NCBI RefSeq assembly: GCF_031458325.1
Contig: NZ_JAVDYG010000001.1
Coordinates: 248,001 to 312,000 of the forward strand
Direction: 5' to 3'
Length of the DNA stretch: 64,000 nt
Source: Nocardioides marmoribigeumensis
GTDB lineage: Bacteria; Actinomycetota; Actinomycetes; Propionibacteriales; Nocardioidaceae
The notes beneath the pieces are model-generated. The model was not told where the DNA came from and searched no databases. It was given only the letters and a program-made list of their open reading frames with translations. How positions within the stretch are numbered: position 1 is the first letter of the stretch; each line of letters begins with the position of its first letter. Both the position numbers and the translations under genes were made by a program. This document shows positions 41,350-52,360 of the stretch, one piece after another.

Positions 41350-42594
41350 TCAGCTCCTGGATCGCGAGCGGGAGGTGGACTTCTTGGCCGCGGACTTCTT
41401 CGCGGTCGCCTTCGTCGTCTTCTTCGCCGGTGTCTTCTTGGCCGGCGCCTTCTTGGCCGTCGACCTCGTCGCCGCCGACTTCTTGGCCGGGGCCTTCTTG
41501 GCCGTCTTCTTGGCGGCGCCGCTGCTCGAGGAGGACTTCTTGGCCGCCGACTTCTTCGCCGGGGCGGACTTCGCGGCCGAGCTGCTCGACGACTTCTTGG
41601 CCGCGGAGGTCGACCTGCTGGAGGACTTCTTCGCCGCCGACTTCTTCGCCGGGGCGGACTTCTTGGCCGAGCGGCTCGACGACGTGTCGTCCCCGGAGGA
41701 GGACCTGCTCGAGGACTTCTTGGCAGGGGCCTTCTTCGCCGACTTCTCGGCGGTGCGCTTGGACGGACTGCGCTTGGACGGCGTGCGCTTGGACGGAGTG
41801 CGCTTGCGCGACTGCGAGGACCGGCGCCGGCGTGGTGGCTCCGGCTCCTCCTCGGGCTCATCGGGCTCGTCCTCGGGCTGGTCGTCGGCCTCGTCCTCAG
41901 GCTCGTCCTCCGGCTGGTCGTCGGCCTCGTCCTCAGGCTCGTCCTCCGGCTCGTCCTCGCCCTCCTCCGGCTCCTCCTCGCCCTCCTCGCCGTACTCGTC
42001 CTCAGGCTCCTCGGACTCGTCGCCCTCCTCGCCCTCCTCCTCGTACTCGTCCTCAGGCTCCTCGGACTCGTCGCCCTCCTCGCCCTCCTCGCCCTCCTCC
42101 TCGTACTCGTCCTCAGGCTCCTCGCCGTCCTCCGAGTCCTCAGCCTCCTCGGAGTCCTCGCCCTCCTCCTCGTACTCGTCCTCAGGCTCCTCGCCGTCCT
42201 CCGAGTCCTCCGAGTCCTCCGAGTCCTCGCCCTCCTCGTACTCGTCCTCGGGCTCGTCCTCGTCGTACTGGTCCTCGGGCTCCTCGTCCTCGTCCTGGTC
42301 GACGACCTGGCCGTTGACCAGCCGGTCGTTCCACGAGTCGACGCGACTGGTCGCCGACGACAGCGCGGCCTGGCGCGCGGCCTGCATCAGCTCGCCGGTG
42401 ATCCTCTGCTGGAGCTTGGCGAGCTCCGGGTTCTTCTCGATCAGCTGGCTGGCCTGCTTGATCATCCCGACGGGGTTGGTGGCCACCCGTTGGCCGGCCA
42501 GCATGCTCCCGACCGTGATCGCGAGGCGGAGCTTCTTGGTGCGGCCCAGCAGATAACCAGCGGTTACGCCGAGGCCGATCTTGGCGGCGGACAT
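41350..42594 (-). CDS. First gas-vesicle operon gene: acidic-repeat and lysine-rich (histone-H1-like) protein
   Basis: A 414-aa protein in three parts. Residues 1-~95 are helical and conserved in actinobacterial gvp clusters ([20 protein letters not shown], then [20 protein letters not shown]). Residues ~95-255 are low-complexity Asp/Glu/Pro/Tyr repeats ([20 protein letters not shown]). Residues ~260-414 are Lys/Ala/Ser repeats ([16 protein letters not shown]) like eukaryotic histone H1 tails. The opposite charges of the two halves suggest self-association or nucleoid binding. Function is unknown. ATG 42594 begins the operon; GAAGAGGGAG lies just upstream. Confidence 0.8.
   Translation of the reverse strand: MSAAKIGLGVTAGYLLGRTKKLRLAITVGSMLAGQRVATNPVGMIKQASQLIEKNPELAKLQQRITGELMQAARQAALSSATSRVDSWNDRLVNGQVVDQDEDEEPEDQYDEDEPEDEYEEGEDSEDSEDSEDGEEPEDEYEEEGEDSEEAEDSEDGEEPEDEYEEEGEEGEEGDESEEPEDEYEEEGEEGDESEEPEDEYGEEGEEEPEEGEDEPEDEPEDEADDQPEDEPEDEADDQPEDEPDEPEEEPEPPRRRRSSQSRKRTPSKRTPSKRSPSKRTAEKSAKKAPAKKSSSRSSSGDDTSSSRSAKKSAPAKKSAAKKSSSRSTSAAKKSSSSSAAKSAPAKKSAAKKSSSSSGAAKKTAKKAPAKKSAATRSTAKKAPAKKTPAKKTTKATAKKSAAKKSTSRSRSRS
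41832..42290. repeat. Tandem low-complexity repeats encoding the acidic region
   Basis: Imperfect tandem units are visible on the plus strand. A ~36-bp unit repeats at about 41868-41955 (core ggctggtcgtcggcctcgtc), and a ~55-60-bp unit at about 41995-42130 (core gtactcgtcctcaggctcct). They lie within the gvp first gene and are coding, not an array of spacers. Such repeats are prone to length change by slippage. Confidence 0.75.
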
Positions 42595-42645
42595 CGCACT
42601 CCCTCTTCGAAGGCACCCACCGAGCGTGGTGCTTCCCGAGCACCC

Positions 42646-42674
42646 GACCGCGCGTCGTCCTGAGACGCGCGGTC
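42646..42674. promoter_or_regulatory. Perfect 11-bp hairpin upstream of the gas-vesicle operon
   Basis: GACCGCGCGTC (42646-42656), loop GTCCTGA and GACGCGCGGTC (42664-42674) form a perfect stem-loop in the 147-bp gap between the SDR stop (42742) and the gvp start (42594). It may terminate the upstream transcript, act in the gvp leader as an attenuator, or be an operator. There is no T-run on either side. Confidence 0.5.
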
Positions 42675-42741
42675 TCCCTCGAGGGCACTCACCGCACTGG
42701 TGCCCGCACCCGGCTGTGACAAACACCACTCCGGGGTGTGA

Positions 42742-43557
42742 TCAGACCGACCCACCCGTGATCTCGATGTTCTGCCCGGTGACGTACGACGAGCGCGGGC
42801 CCGCCAGCCACGCGACGACATCCGCGACCTCGGAGGGAGTGCCGCACCGACGCAACGGGATCATGCCGATCATCTGGCGAGAGACCTCGTCGGGGTCGGT
42901 GGAGAAGTACTGGCTGCCGACCGCGGCCTGTGCGGCCACCTGGTTGTTCCACATCACGCCCGGTCCGATGAAGGCCGGCGAGATCGAGTTGACGCGGATC
43001 CCGTGCGGGGCAAGGTCCTTCGCCGCACTCCGGGCCAGGCCGATGACCGCCGCCTTGGACGCGGAGTAGGCGCTCATGTTGGGTGCACCGGACACCCCCG
43101 CCATCGAGGCGAGCAGCACGATCGAGGCGGGACGATCGGCCTCGGCGAGGATCGACCCGACCGCGGCGAGGACCGAGAAGGTGCCCACTACGTTGACCTC
43201 GAGCACCCGGGCCGCGTCGGCCACGTCGTACTCCTGGATCGGGCGGAACGGCCCCTGGACGCCGCTGCTCACCACGACCGCACCCGGGACGCCGTGCTCG
43301 GCCGCCAGGGCTCGCAGCGTCACGGAGACCTCCTCGGCATCGGTGACGTCGAACGCGGCGGTCACCACCTGTCCGGCGCCCGCCTCCGCGTCCTCCCTGA
43401 GCGCGGCCGCGACGTGCTCCAGGGGGTCGGCCCGCGAGGGGTGGTCGGCGACCAGCAGGGACCAGCCCTCGACCCGGAGGGCGCGCGCGATCGCGGAGCC
43501 GAGATCGCCGGCCGCGCCGACGACAAGAGCCCAGCGGCCCACCCGGGGACCAGTCAC
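42742..43557 (-). CDS. Short-chain dehydrogenase/reductase (SDR)
   Basis: A 271-aa classical SDR: NAD-binding WALVVGAAGDLGSAIARAL, a catalytic Ser in IVLLASMAGVSG, YxxxK in SAYSASKAAVIGLA, and the C-terminal SSYVTGQNIEITGG. The substrate is not predictable. The GTG start at 43557 overlaps the stop of the 56-aa gene upstream, so both are one unit. Confidence 0.88.
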   Translation of the reverse strand: MTGPRVGRWALVVGAAGDLGSAIARALRVEGWSLLVADHPSRADPLEHVAAALREDAEAGAGQVVTAAFDVTDAEEVSVTLRALAAEHGVPGAVVVSSGVQGPFRPIQEYDVADAARVLEVNVVGTFSVLAAVGSILAEADRPASIVLLASMAGVSGAPNMSAYSASKAAVIGLARSAAKDLAPHGIRVNSISPAFIGPGVMWNNQVAAQAAVGSQYFSTDPDEVSRQMIGMIPLRRCGTPSEVADVVAWLAGPRSSYVTGQNIEITGGSV

Positions 43558-43724
43558 CGCAGGTGGTCCGAGAGTGCCCCCTCCTCGACACCGAAGTGGT
43601 GGAGCAGGGCCGCGTCCCGCTCGGTGTCGACCTGCGTCGGCAGCATGCAGGTGGCGACCATCGCCTGGTCGTGCTCTCCTCGTCCACGCAGCAGGTGGAC
43701 GACGTTCTCTCGCGTCGTGACCAT
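43554..43724 (-). CDS. Small 56-aa protein ahead of the SDR
   Basis: MVTTRENVVHLLRGRGEHDQ begins a 56-residue chain containing ATCMLPTQVDTERDAALLHH and ending in LSDHLR. ATG 43724 is preceded by AGGAAG. It overlaps the SDR start by 4 bp. No family is recognised. Because the frame is open farther upstream, the start could be earlier, but the upstream part is Arg/Gly-rich and unconvincing. Confidence 0.5.
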   Translation of the reverse strand: MVTTRENVVHLLRGRGEHDQAMVATCMLPTQVDTERDAALLHHFGVEEGALSDHLR

Positions 43725-43856
43725 GACGCGACCACTTCCTCTCCCTCTCCTGGTCCGGCTCTCCCAGCCGCCCGTCCCGACCGTGATACGCCTGCTGCTC
43801 TCCCCAGAGGAGGCGCCACGCCGGGACAATGACCTCTTCCCCGCTGAGCGGGTGGG

Positions 43857-46847
43857 CTACCCCCCCCAGAACACCCGCTCGACCACGGCATGGGCGCGCC
43901 GGGTCACGCGCAGGTAGTCGTTGACCAGCGCGTCGGCCTCGTCGGGTGAGTAGCCCATCAGCACCGACAGCGCGGTCAGCTCGCCGGTCTCTCGCGGCAG
44001 CTCGTCGCTCGGCTTGCCGCGGACCAAGGTGATCAGGTTGCGGATGCGGCTGACCATCAGCCAGGCCTCGGTCATCATCTGGGCGTCCTCGGCCTCGACG
44101 AAGCCCTCCTCGACCGCCGCACGGAGTGCTGGCAGCGTCCTGGTCGTCCGCAGCCCGGGGCTGTTGTGGGCGTGGCGCATCTGCAGCAGCTGCACGGTCC
44201 ACTCGATGTCGCCCAGGCCTCCGCGCCCGAGCTTGAGGTGGGTCTTGCGGTCCGCCCCGCGCGGCAGGCGCTCGTTGTCGACGCGGGCCTTGATCCGGCG
44301 GATCTCTCGGACGTCGGCGAAGGACAGCCCCTCGCCGGGGAAGCGCAGCCGGTCGACCAGCTCCATGTAGTGGCCGCAGACCCCCTCGTCGCCGACCACC
44401 GCCTCGGCACGCAGCAGCGCCTGCGCCTCCCACACCGCCGACCACTTGCTGTAGTAGGCGGCGTAGGACTCGACGGTGCGCACCAGCGGCCCGCCCTTGC
44501 CCTCGGGGCGCAGGTCGGCGTCGACCTCGAGCGCCGGGTCGCTGCCCGCCGTGCCGAGCAGCCGGCGCAGCTCGTTGGCCACCGCCTGCGCGGCCCGTGC
44601 CGCGTCCTCGGGCTCGGCGCCCTCCACGGGCTCGTGCACGAACAGCACGTCGGCGTCGCTGCCGTAGCCCACCTCGTGCCCGCCGAGCCGGCCCATCGAC
44701 ACGATCGCCAGCCGGGTCGGGAGCGGAGTCTCGCGCTGGCTCCCCACCCGTCGTACGGCGATCGCGAGCGCCGCCTCGAGGGTCGCATGGGTGAGGTCGG
44801 TCAGCGCCTCGCTGACCTGCTCCACGTCGTCCACCACCCCCGACAGGTCTGCTGCGGCGATGCGCAGCAGCTCCCGCCGGCGCACGCCCCGGACCAGGCC
44901 GATGGCGGCGTCCCCGTCGCTCTGCCGCATGGCCGCGGCCAGCATCTCGGTCTGCAGCGTCTCCCGGTCCTGCGGCACGAGCTGGTCGCCGGCCAGGAGC
45001 TTGACGCCGTTGGGCTCGCGCTGCAGCAGGGAGGTGGCGTAGCGGCTCGACGCGAGGATGCGCGCCATGCGCTCGGCGACCTCGCCCTCGTCACGGAGCA
45101 TGGAGAGGTACCACGGCGTGCGGCCGAGGGCCTCGCTGATCTTGCGGAAGCCCAGCAGGCCCGCGTCGGGGTAGGGCGCGTCGGCGAACCACTCGAGCAT
45201 GACCGGGAGGAGCGTCCTCTGGATCGCGGCGGTGCGCGACGTGCCCTCGCTCAGGGCGGCGAGGTGGCGCAGGGCCGCGTCGGGGTCGAGGTAGCCCAGG
45301 GCGGAGAGCCGGTCCTTGGCGGCCGCCTCGCTCAGCGAGCCGGGCGCCCTGACCACCGAGGCGAGCAGCGGCCGGTAGAAGAGCTTCTCGTGCAGGCGGC
45401 GCACCTCGCGGCGACGCTCCTTGAGCGCCTCGGCGAGCTCGTTCATCGGGTCCTTGAAGAAGCCGAGCGAGCGGCCCAGCCGGCGCAGCGACTCCTCGTC
45501 CTGCGGGATCAGGGCCGTGCGCCGGAGCCCGAACAGCTGCAGGCGGTGCTCCACGGTCCGCAGGAAGCTGTAGGCCTCCAGCAGGGCCTGCCCGTCGGGG
45601 CGACCGATGTAGGCACCCTCGGTGAGCGCCTCGAGCGCCGCCATCGTGGTCGGGATGCGGATCGACTCGTCGTGTCGCCCGTGGACCATCTGGAGCAGCT
45701 GGACGGCGAACTCCACGTCGCGAAGGCCACCGCTGCCGAGCTTGAGCTGGCGGTCGGCCTCCTTGGCGGGGATGTGCGCGACCACGCGCCGGCGCATGGC
45801 CTGCACCTGGCTGACGAAGCCCTCGCGCTGCGCGGCCTCCCAGACCATCGGGTGGAGCGCCTCGACGTAGACGTGTCCGAGGTCGAGGTCACCGGCCACG
45901 GGGCGTGCCTTCAGCAGCGCCTGGAACTCCCAGGTCTTGGCCCACCGCTCGTAGTAGCCGACGTGGCTGGCCAGCGTCCGCACCAGCGGCCCGTGCTTGC
46001 CCTCGGGCCGCAGGCCCGCGTCGACCGGCCAGATCGTGCCCTCGGGCGTGTGGTCGGAGCAGATCTTGACCAGGTGGGAGGCGAGCTGGGTCGCGACCCG
46101 GTGGGCCTGCTGCTCGTCGGCCCCCTCGGCGGCCTCCGCCACGAAGACCACGTCGACGTCGCTGACGTAGTTGAGCTCGTGCGCCCCGCACTTGCCCATC
46201 GCGATCACGGCCAGGCGCGCGGTCGCCGCGTCCTCCGCGCCGACGCGCTGCCGAGCGACCGCCAGCGCGGCCTCCAGGACGCCGGCGGCCAGGTCGGACA
46301 GCTCGGCGGCGACGTCGGCCATGCCGAACCGATGGGCCAGGTCGCGGGCGGCGATCCCGAGCAGCAGCCGCCGGTAGGTCACACGCAGGACGTCGCACAG
46401 CTCGGCGTCGTCCCCCTGCGCGACGGGCACGTCGGCGGCCGGGTCCGCGCCGACCGCCTCCAGCAGCCGGGCGCGGACGGCGTACGCCGCGGGGCGGGCC
46501 GAGTCGAGCAGCGGGTCGGCCAGGTCCTCCCAGTGGTCGGGATGGCGCAGCAGGTGGTGACCCAGGGCGTTGCTCGCCCCCAGGACGCGCAGCAGCCGGT
46601 GGGCGGTCAGGTCGTCGCGCGCGAGCAGGCGCAGCATGGCGACCCCCGCCCCGTCCTCGCGCTGGTCGAGGCAGGTGGCGAGGTCGACCAGCCGGTCGAG
46701 GGCCAGGTCGGGGTCGGCCGTCGAGCCCAGGTCGCCCAGGAGGACCGAGGCGTGCTCACCGAGCTTCTCCAGCGCGCGCTCGCTGCGGTCGAGCTGCTGG
46801 AACCCCAGCCGGCGGAGCTGGCCCCGCGGGGTCTCCTGCCGGCTCAT
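43857..46847 (-). CDS. glnE: Glutamine synthetase adenylyltransferase / deadenylase GlnE
   Basis: A 996-aa bifunctional nucleotidyltransferase with two homologous halves. Each has a GlnE-type active site: HELNYVSDVDVVFVAEA in the N-terminal deadenylase half and HEVGYGSDADVLFVHEP in the C-terminal adenylylase half. Each also has its companion LRPEGKHGPLVRT / LRPEGKGGPLVRT and LGSGGLRDVEF / LGRGGLGDIEW segments. It adjusts glutamine synthetase activity to nitrogen status. ATG 46847 overlaps the amidotransferase stop. The arrangement with glnA2 upstream matches mycobacteria and relatives. Confidence 0.96.
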   Translation of the reverse strand: MSRQETPRGQLRRLGFQQLDRSERALEKLGEHASVLLGDLGSTADPDLALDRLVDLATCLDQREDGAGVAMLRLLARDDLTAHRLLRVLGASNALGHHLLRHPDHWEDLADPLLDSARPAAYAVRARLLEAVGADPAADVPVAQGDDAELCDVLRVTYRRLLLGIAARDLAHRFGMADVAAELSDLAAGVLEAALAVARQRVGAEDAATARLAVIAMGKCGAHELNYVSDVDVVFVAEAAEGADEQQAHRVATQLASHLVKICSDHTPEGTIWPVDAGLRPEGKHGPLVRTLASHVGYYERWAKTWEFQALLKARPVAGDLDLGHVYVEALHPMVWEAAQREGFVSQVQAMRRRVVAHIPAKEADRQLKLGSGGLRDVEFAVQLLQMVHGRHDESIRIPTTMAALEALTEGAYIGRPDGQALLEAYSFLRTVEHRLQLFGLRRTALIPQDEESLRRLGRSLGFFKDPMNELAEALKERRREVRRLHEKLFYRPLLASVVRAPGSLSEAAAKDRLSALGYLDPDAALRHLAALSEGTSRTAAIQRTLLPVMLEWFADAPYPDAGLLGFRKISEALGRTPWYLSMLRDEGEVAERMARILASSRYATSLLQREPNGVKLLAGDQLVPQDRETLQTEMLAAAMRQSDGDAAIGLVRGVRRRELLRIAAADLSGVVDDVEQVSEALTDLTHATLEAALAIAVRRVGSQRETPLPTRLAIVSMGRLGGHEVGYGSDADVLFVHEPVEGAEPEDAARAAQAVANELRRLLGTAGSDPALEVDADLRPEGKGGPLVRTVESYAAYYSKWSAVWEAQALLRAEAVVGDEGVCGHYMELVDRLRFPGEGLSFADVREIRRIKARVDNERLPRGADRKTHLKLGRGGLGDIEWTVQLLQMRHAHNSPGLRTTRTLPALRAAVEEGFVEAEDAQMMTEAWLMVSRIRNLITLVRGKPSDELPRETGELTALSVLMGYSPDEADALVNDYLRVTRRAHAVVERVFWGG

Positions 46848-47590
46848 GCGACGCCGTCCCGGACCAGGCCCGCGAACGCGTCGGCCAGCGGCTCCCACTG
46901 GGTCCGCAGGTCCTTCTCCTGCTGCTCCATCTCGGCGACGTAGCGGTTGAGCGGCCCGCGGCTCGGCTCGTCGGCGACCCGCGGCAGCTCCTCCTCCACC
47001 CAGGTCCGCACGATCGCGGCGTCGACCTCGGGGTGGCACTGCACGCCCCACACCGTGTCGGTGAGCCGGGCGATCTGGACGGCCCCGTCGGCGCTGCGGG
47101 CGAGCACGACCGTGCCGTCAGGGAGCTCGGTCAGCACGTCGGAGTTCCAGTGCGCGACCGTCGTCGCTCCCGTGGAGGACCTGATCAGCGGGTCGGCCGC
47201 GGCCTCGGGCAGCCATCCCACGGCCTGCAGCCCGACGGTCGCGCCGCCCGGGTTGCGCTCGACGCCGCCGCCCAGGGCGAGGCCGGCGAGCTGGTGCCCG
47301 AGACAGATCCCCAGCGCCGGGGTGCGGGTCGTGGCGGCGGCACGCACGAGGGCGCGCACCGCCGGCAACCACGGGGTGCCCTCGTCGTCCCAGGAGTCCA
47401 TCGCCCCGCCCAGCACGAGCAGGCCGTCGTACGACGTCAGGGGCGGGAGCGCGTCGCCGGCGTAGGGCCGTCGTACGTCGAGCCGGAGACCGGCCGCCTC
47501 CAGGTGCTCACCGAACCACCCGGCGGGGGCACCGTCCTCGTGCTGGACGACCAGGACGGACGTCGGCCGGGCCCCTTCTGAGTCGGCCAC
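46844..47590 (-). CDS. Type 1 glutamine amidotransferase-like protein
   Basis: A 248-aa class-I GATase domain with the nucleophile elbow GICLGHQLAG (Cys ~97), YDGLLVLGGAMDSWDDEG, and the catalytic QCHPEVD His-Glu. It starts at GTG 47590 and sits between glnA2 and glnE. It is similar to stand-alone GMP-synthase-like amidotransferases. Its acceptor is unknown; its position in a glutamine operon suggests glutamine or gamma-glutamyl turnover. Confidence 0.85.
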   Translation of the reverse strand: MADSEGARPTSVLVVQHEDGAPAGWFGEHLEAAGLRLDVRRPYAGDALPPLTSYDGLLVLGGAMDSWDDEGTPWLPAVRALVRAAATTRTPALGICLGHQLAGLALGGGVERNPGGATVGLQAVGWLPEAAADPLIRSSTGATTVAHWNSDVLTELPDGTVVLARSADGAVQIARLTDTVWGVQCHPEVDAAIVRTWVEEELPRVADEPSRGPLNRYVAEMEQQEKDLRTQWEPLADAFAGLVRDGVA

Positions 47591-47593
47591 CGC

Positions 47594-48931
47594 TCAGATG
47601 ACCGGGAGCATCTGGTCGCGCTCCCAGATCGAGACCTGGCCGCGGTAGGCGTCCCACTCGGCGCGCTTGTTGCGCAGGAAGAAGTCGTAGACCCGTTCCC
47701 CCAACGTCTCGGCGAGCAGCTCGCTCTCCTCCATCACCGCGATCGCCTCGTAGAGGGTCTTGGGCAGCGGCTGGATGCCGAGCGACTTGCGCTCGCGGTC
47801 GGTCAGCGACCAGACGTCGTCCTCGGCCTCGGCGGGCAGCTCGTAGCCCTCCTCGATGCCCTTCATGCCGGCCGCGAGCACGACGGCGAAGGCGAGGTAG
47901 GGGTTGCATGCGGCGTCGATCGTGCGCAGCTCGACACGGGTCGACTGGCCCTTGTTGGGCTTGTACATCGGCACGCGGACCATGGCGGACCGGTTGTTGT
48001 GACCCCAACAAATATAGGAGGGGGCCTCGCCGCCGCCCATGAGCCGCTTGTAGGAGTTGACCCACTGGTTGGTCACGCAGGTGATCTCGGCGGCGTGGCG
48101 CAGGATGCCCGCGATGAACTGGCGCCCGGACTTGGAGAGCTGGTACTCGGCGCCGGCCTCGAAGAACGCGTTGCGGTCGCCCTCGAACAGCGAGACGTGC
48201 GTGTGCATCCCGGAGCCGGGGTGCGTGGTGAACGGCTTGGGCATGAAGCTGGCCCACATGCCCTGGCTCAGCGCCACCTCACGGACCACCGTGCGGAAGG
48301 TCATGATGTTGTCGGCGGTCGACAGGGCGTCGGCGTAGCGCAGGTCGATCTCCTGCTGACCGGGACCGCCCTCGTGGTGGGAGAACTCCACGGAGATGCC
48401 CATCTGCTCGAGCATCGTGATCGCCTCGCGGCGGAAGTTGGAGCCGCGGCTGGTGGCGGTGTGGTCGAAGAACCCGCTGCGGTCGACCGGCACCGGCTCG
48501 ACGCCCGGCTCGGGCTGGTTCTTGAACAGGTAGAACTCGATCTCGGGGTGCGTGTAGAAGGTGTAGCCCTGCTTGGCGGCGTTGCTCAGCGTGCGCTTGA
48601 GGACGTAGCGCGGGTCGGCGTACGACGGAGAGCCGTTGGGCATGACGATGTCGCAGAACATGCGCGCGGTGGACGGCCCCTCCCCCCGCCACGGCAGGAT
48701 CTGGAACGTCGAGGGGTCGGGCTTGGCCAGCATGTCGGCCTCGTAGACCCGCGCGAAGCCCTCGATCGCCGAGCCGTCGAAGCCGATGCCCTCCGCGAAG
48801 GCGCCCTCGAGCTCCGCCGGGGCGATCGCCACCGACTTGAGGAATCCCAGCACGTCGCTGAACCAGAGCCGGACGAACCGGACGTCACGCTCGTCGAGCG
48901 CTCGGAGCACGAAGTCTTCCTGCTTGCCCAT
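47594..48931 (-). CDS. glnA2: Type I glutamine synthetase (GlnA2-like)
   Basis: A 445-aa enzyme: GFDGSAIEGFARVYEADMLA, the metal/ammonia region EFSHHEGGPGQQEIDLRYA, the ATP-site MPKPFTTHPGSGMHTHVSLF, and VELRTIDAACNPYLAFAVVL. The adenylylation motif NLYDLPPEE of GlnA1 is absent; the same place reads LTDRERKSLG, as in the non-adenylylated GSI-alpha type. Thus its neighbour glnE probably acts on another synthetase. It makes glutamine from glutamate, ammonia and ATP. Confidence 0.95.
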   Translation of the reverse strand: MGKQEDFVLRALDERDVRFVRLWFSDVLGFLKSVAIAPAELEGAFAEGIGFDGSAIEGFARVYEADMLAKPDPSTFQILPWRGEGPSTARMFCDIVMPNGSPSYADPRYVLKRTLSNAAKQGYTFYTHPEIEFYLFKNQPEPGVEPVPVDRSGFFDHTATSRGSNFRREAITMLEQMGISVEFSHHEGGPGQQEIDLRYADALSTADNIMTFRTVVREVALSQGMWASFMPKPFTTHPGSGMHTHVSLFEGDRNAFFEAGAEYQLSKSGRQFIAGILRHAAEITCVTNQWVNSYKRLMGGGEAPSYICWGHNNRSAMVRVPMYKPNKGQSTRVELRTIDAACNPYLAFAVVLAAGMKGIEEGYELPAEAEDDVWSLTDRERKSLGIQPLPKTLYEAIAVMEESELLAETLGERVYDFFLRNKRAEWDAYRGQVSIWERDQMLPVI

Positions 48932-48950
48932 GGCCCCATCCTCGCAGGCG

Positions 48951-50984
<2,034 letters not shown>

Positions 50985-51002
50985 GCGCCGACCGTAGCCA
51001 GG

Positions 51003-51425
51003 TCAGCGAGTGACCGCAGTCTGCACCGCCGACGCCGCGTCACCGGCCTTGGAGGAGATCGCCGAGGCCGCGTGACCCGCGGCGATCTGGCCGCGACCCA
51101 GGATCAGGGCCGCCGCGACCGCGGCCTCCGCCGCCAGGACGCCGCGGGTGAGGTCGGAGGCCTGGCCCTCCTGCGCGATGCTCGCCGCGCGGCCCGCCGC
51201 GGTGCCGGCCATGAGGGATCCGATGGTGCCCGCGCTGCTGGGACGCACCACCAGCAGGCCCGCCATCGCCAGGCACGTGCCGCCGTACACCGCCCGCACC
51301 TCGGTGCGGGCGTCCGGCGTCTCCGCCTTGCCGCCGTGGAGCGCGGGGATGCGCTCGGGCTGGGCGATGGCGACGCCGCCGATGCCGGCGAGCGCGAGGG
51401 CACTGAGCTTGATGAGTCCGTTCAT
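51003..51425 (-). CDS. Small membrane protein of unknown function
   Basis: A 140-aa protein with hydrophobic stretches ([45 protein letters not shown]) and an Arg/Glu loop between. A C-terminal Ala-rich helix follows ([19 protein letters not shown]). It recalls DUF4267/DUF4345-type integral membrane proteins. It diverges from panB. Confidence 0.6.
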   Translation of the reverse strand: MNGLIKLSALALAGIGGVAIAQPERIPALHGGKAETPDARTEVRAVYGGTCLAMAGLLVVRPSSAGTIGSLMAGTAAGRAASIAQEGQASDLTRGVLAAEAAVAAALILGRGQIAAGHAASAISSKAGDAASAVQTAVTR

Positions 51426-51447
51426 GGGTAGACCCTTCCCCTCGTGT

Positions 51448-51464
51448 CGGCGGTCACACCGCCG
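51448..51464. promoter_or_regulatory. Perfect inverted repeat in the panB upstream gap
   Basis: CGGCGGT-cac-ACCGCCG is a perfect 7-3-7 dyad midway between the divergent starts at 51425 and 51494. It could be a repressor site or an RNA hairpin in the panB leader. GC-rich dyads of this length are not rare here, so support is moderate. Confidence 0.35.
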
Positions 51465-51493
51465 CCTCCGTCACACGGGTCTATCGTCGGTCC

Positions 51494-52354
51494 ATGAGCG
51501 ATGCCGAGCAGCCCGCGCCGTACGGTGGCGCCTCCTCCTCCGCCCCCGCGACCTCCACCCGCCGCAAGGTGCGCACGCAGCACCTGCGCGAGATGAAGCA
51601 GCGCGGCGAGCGCTTCGCGATGCTCACCTCCTACGACATGTACACCGCGGCCACGTTCGACGAGGCCGGCATCCCCGTGCTCCTCGTGGGCGACTCGGCC
51701 TCCAACAACGTCTACGGCAACGAGACCTCCCTGCCCGTCACCGTCGACGAGCTGATCCCGCTCGTGCGGGCGGTGACCCGGTCGACGCGTTACGCCCTGG
51801 TCGTGGCCGACCTGCCGTTCGGGTCCTACCAGGCGTCCCCGGAGCAGGCCTACCTCACCGCGGTGCGCTTCATGAAGGAGGCCGACGCCCACTGCGTCAA
51901 GCTCGAGGGCGGCGCCGAGATGGCACCCCAGGTCGCCAAGCTCGTGCAGGGCGGCATCCCCGTGATGGCGCACATCGGCTTCACCCCGCAGTCCGAGCAC
52001 ACGCTCGGCGGCTACCGCGTCCAGGGCCGCGGCGACGCCTCGTCCAAGGTGCTCGACGACGCCCTGGCCATGCAGGACGCGGGGGCGTTCGCGGTCGTGA
52101 TGGAGATGGTGCCCGGCGACGTCGCGGCCGAGGTGACGGCCAAGCTCGAGATCCCCACGATCGGCATCGGCGCCGGCAACCGCTGCGACGGCCAGGTCTT
52201 GGTGTGGCAGGACATGCTCGGCCTGCGCACGGGCCGGATGCCCCGCTTCGTCAAGCAGTACGCCGACCTGCACGGCGTGATGCTCCAGGCCGCGCAGGCG
52301 TACGCCGCCGACGTCGCGTCGGGCGAGTTCCCCGGGCCCGAGCACACGTTCTGA
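51494..52354 (+). CDS. panB: 3-methyl-2-oxobutanoate hydroxymethyltransferase (ketopantoate hydroxymethyltransferase)
   Basis: A 286-aa TIM-barrel enzyme, a normal size. Signature segments are [77 protein letters not shown] and [18 protein letters not shown]. It adds a one-carbon unit to ketoisovalerate, the first committed step of pantothenate/CoA synthesis. The N-terminal ~25 residues are a Ser/Ala-rich extension. Confidence 0.97.
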   Translation: MSDAEQPAPYGGASSSAPATSTRRKVRTQHLREMKQRGERFAMLTSYDMYTAATFDEAGIPVLLVGDSASNNVYGNETSLPVTVDELIPLVRAVTRSTRYALVVADLPFGSYQASPEQAYLTAVRFMKEADAHCVKLEGGAEMAPQVAKLVQGGIPVMAHIGFTPQSEHTLGGYRVQGRGDASSKVLDDALAMQDAGAFAVVMEMVPGDVAAEVTAKLEIPTIGIGAGNRCDGQVLVWQDMLGLRTGRMPRFVKQYADLHGVMLQAAQAYAADVASGEFPGPEHTF

Positions 52355-52360
52355 CGCGGG

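Noticed and set aside
41832-42290. Repeats that could suggest a CRISPR array or satellite
   Set aside because: The units are in frame, imperfect and encode an acidic protein region; there are no unique spacers and no cas genes.
40325-42556. 743-codon forward ORF with Ser/Leu repeats
   Set aside because: It reads the complementary strand of the acidic and Lys-rich repeats of the gvp genes; the repeats produce artificial open frames.
44166-46943. 925-codon forward ORF
   Set aside because: It is antisense to glnE, whose two nucleotidyltransferase motifs are unmistakable.
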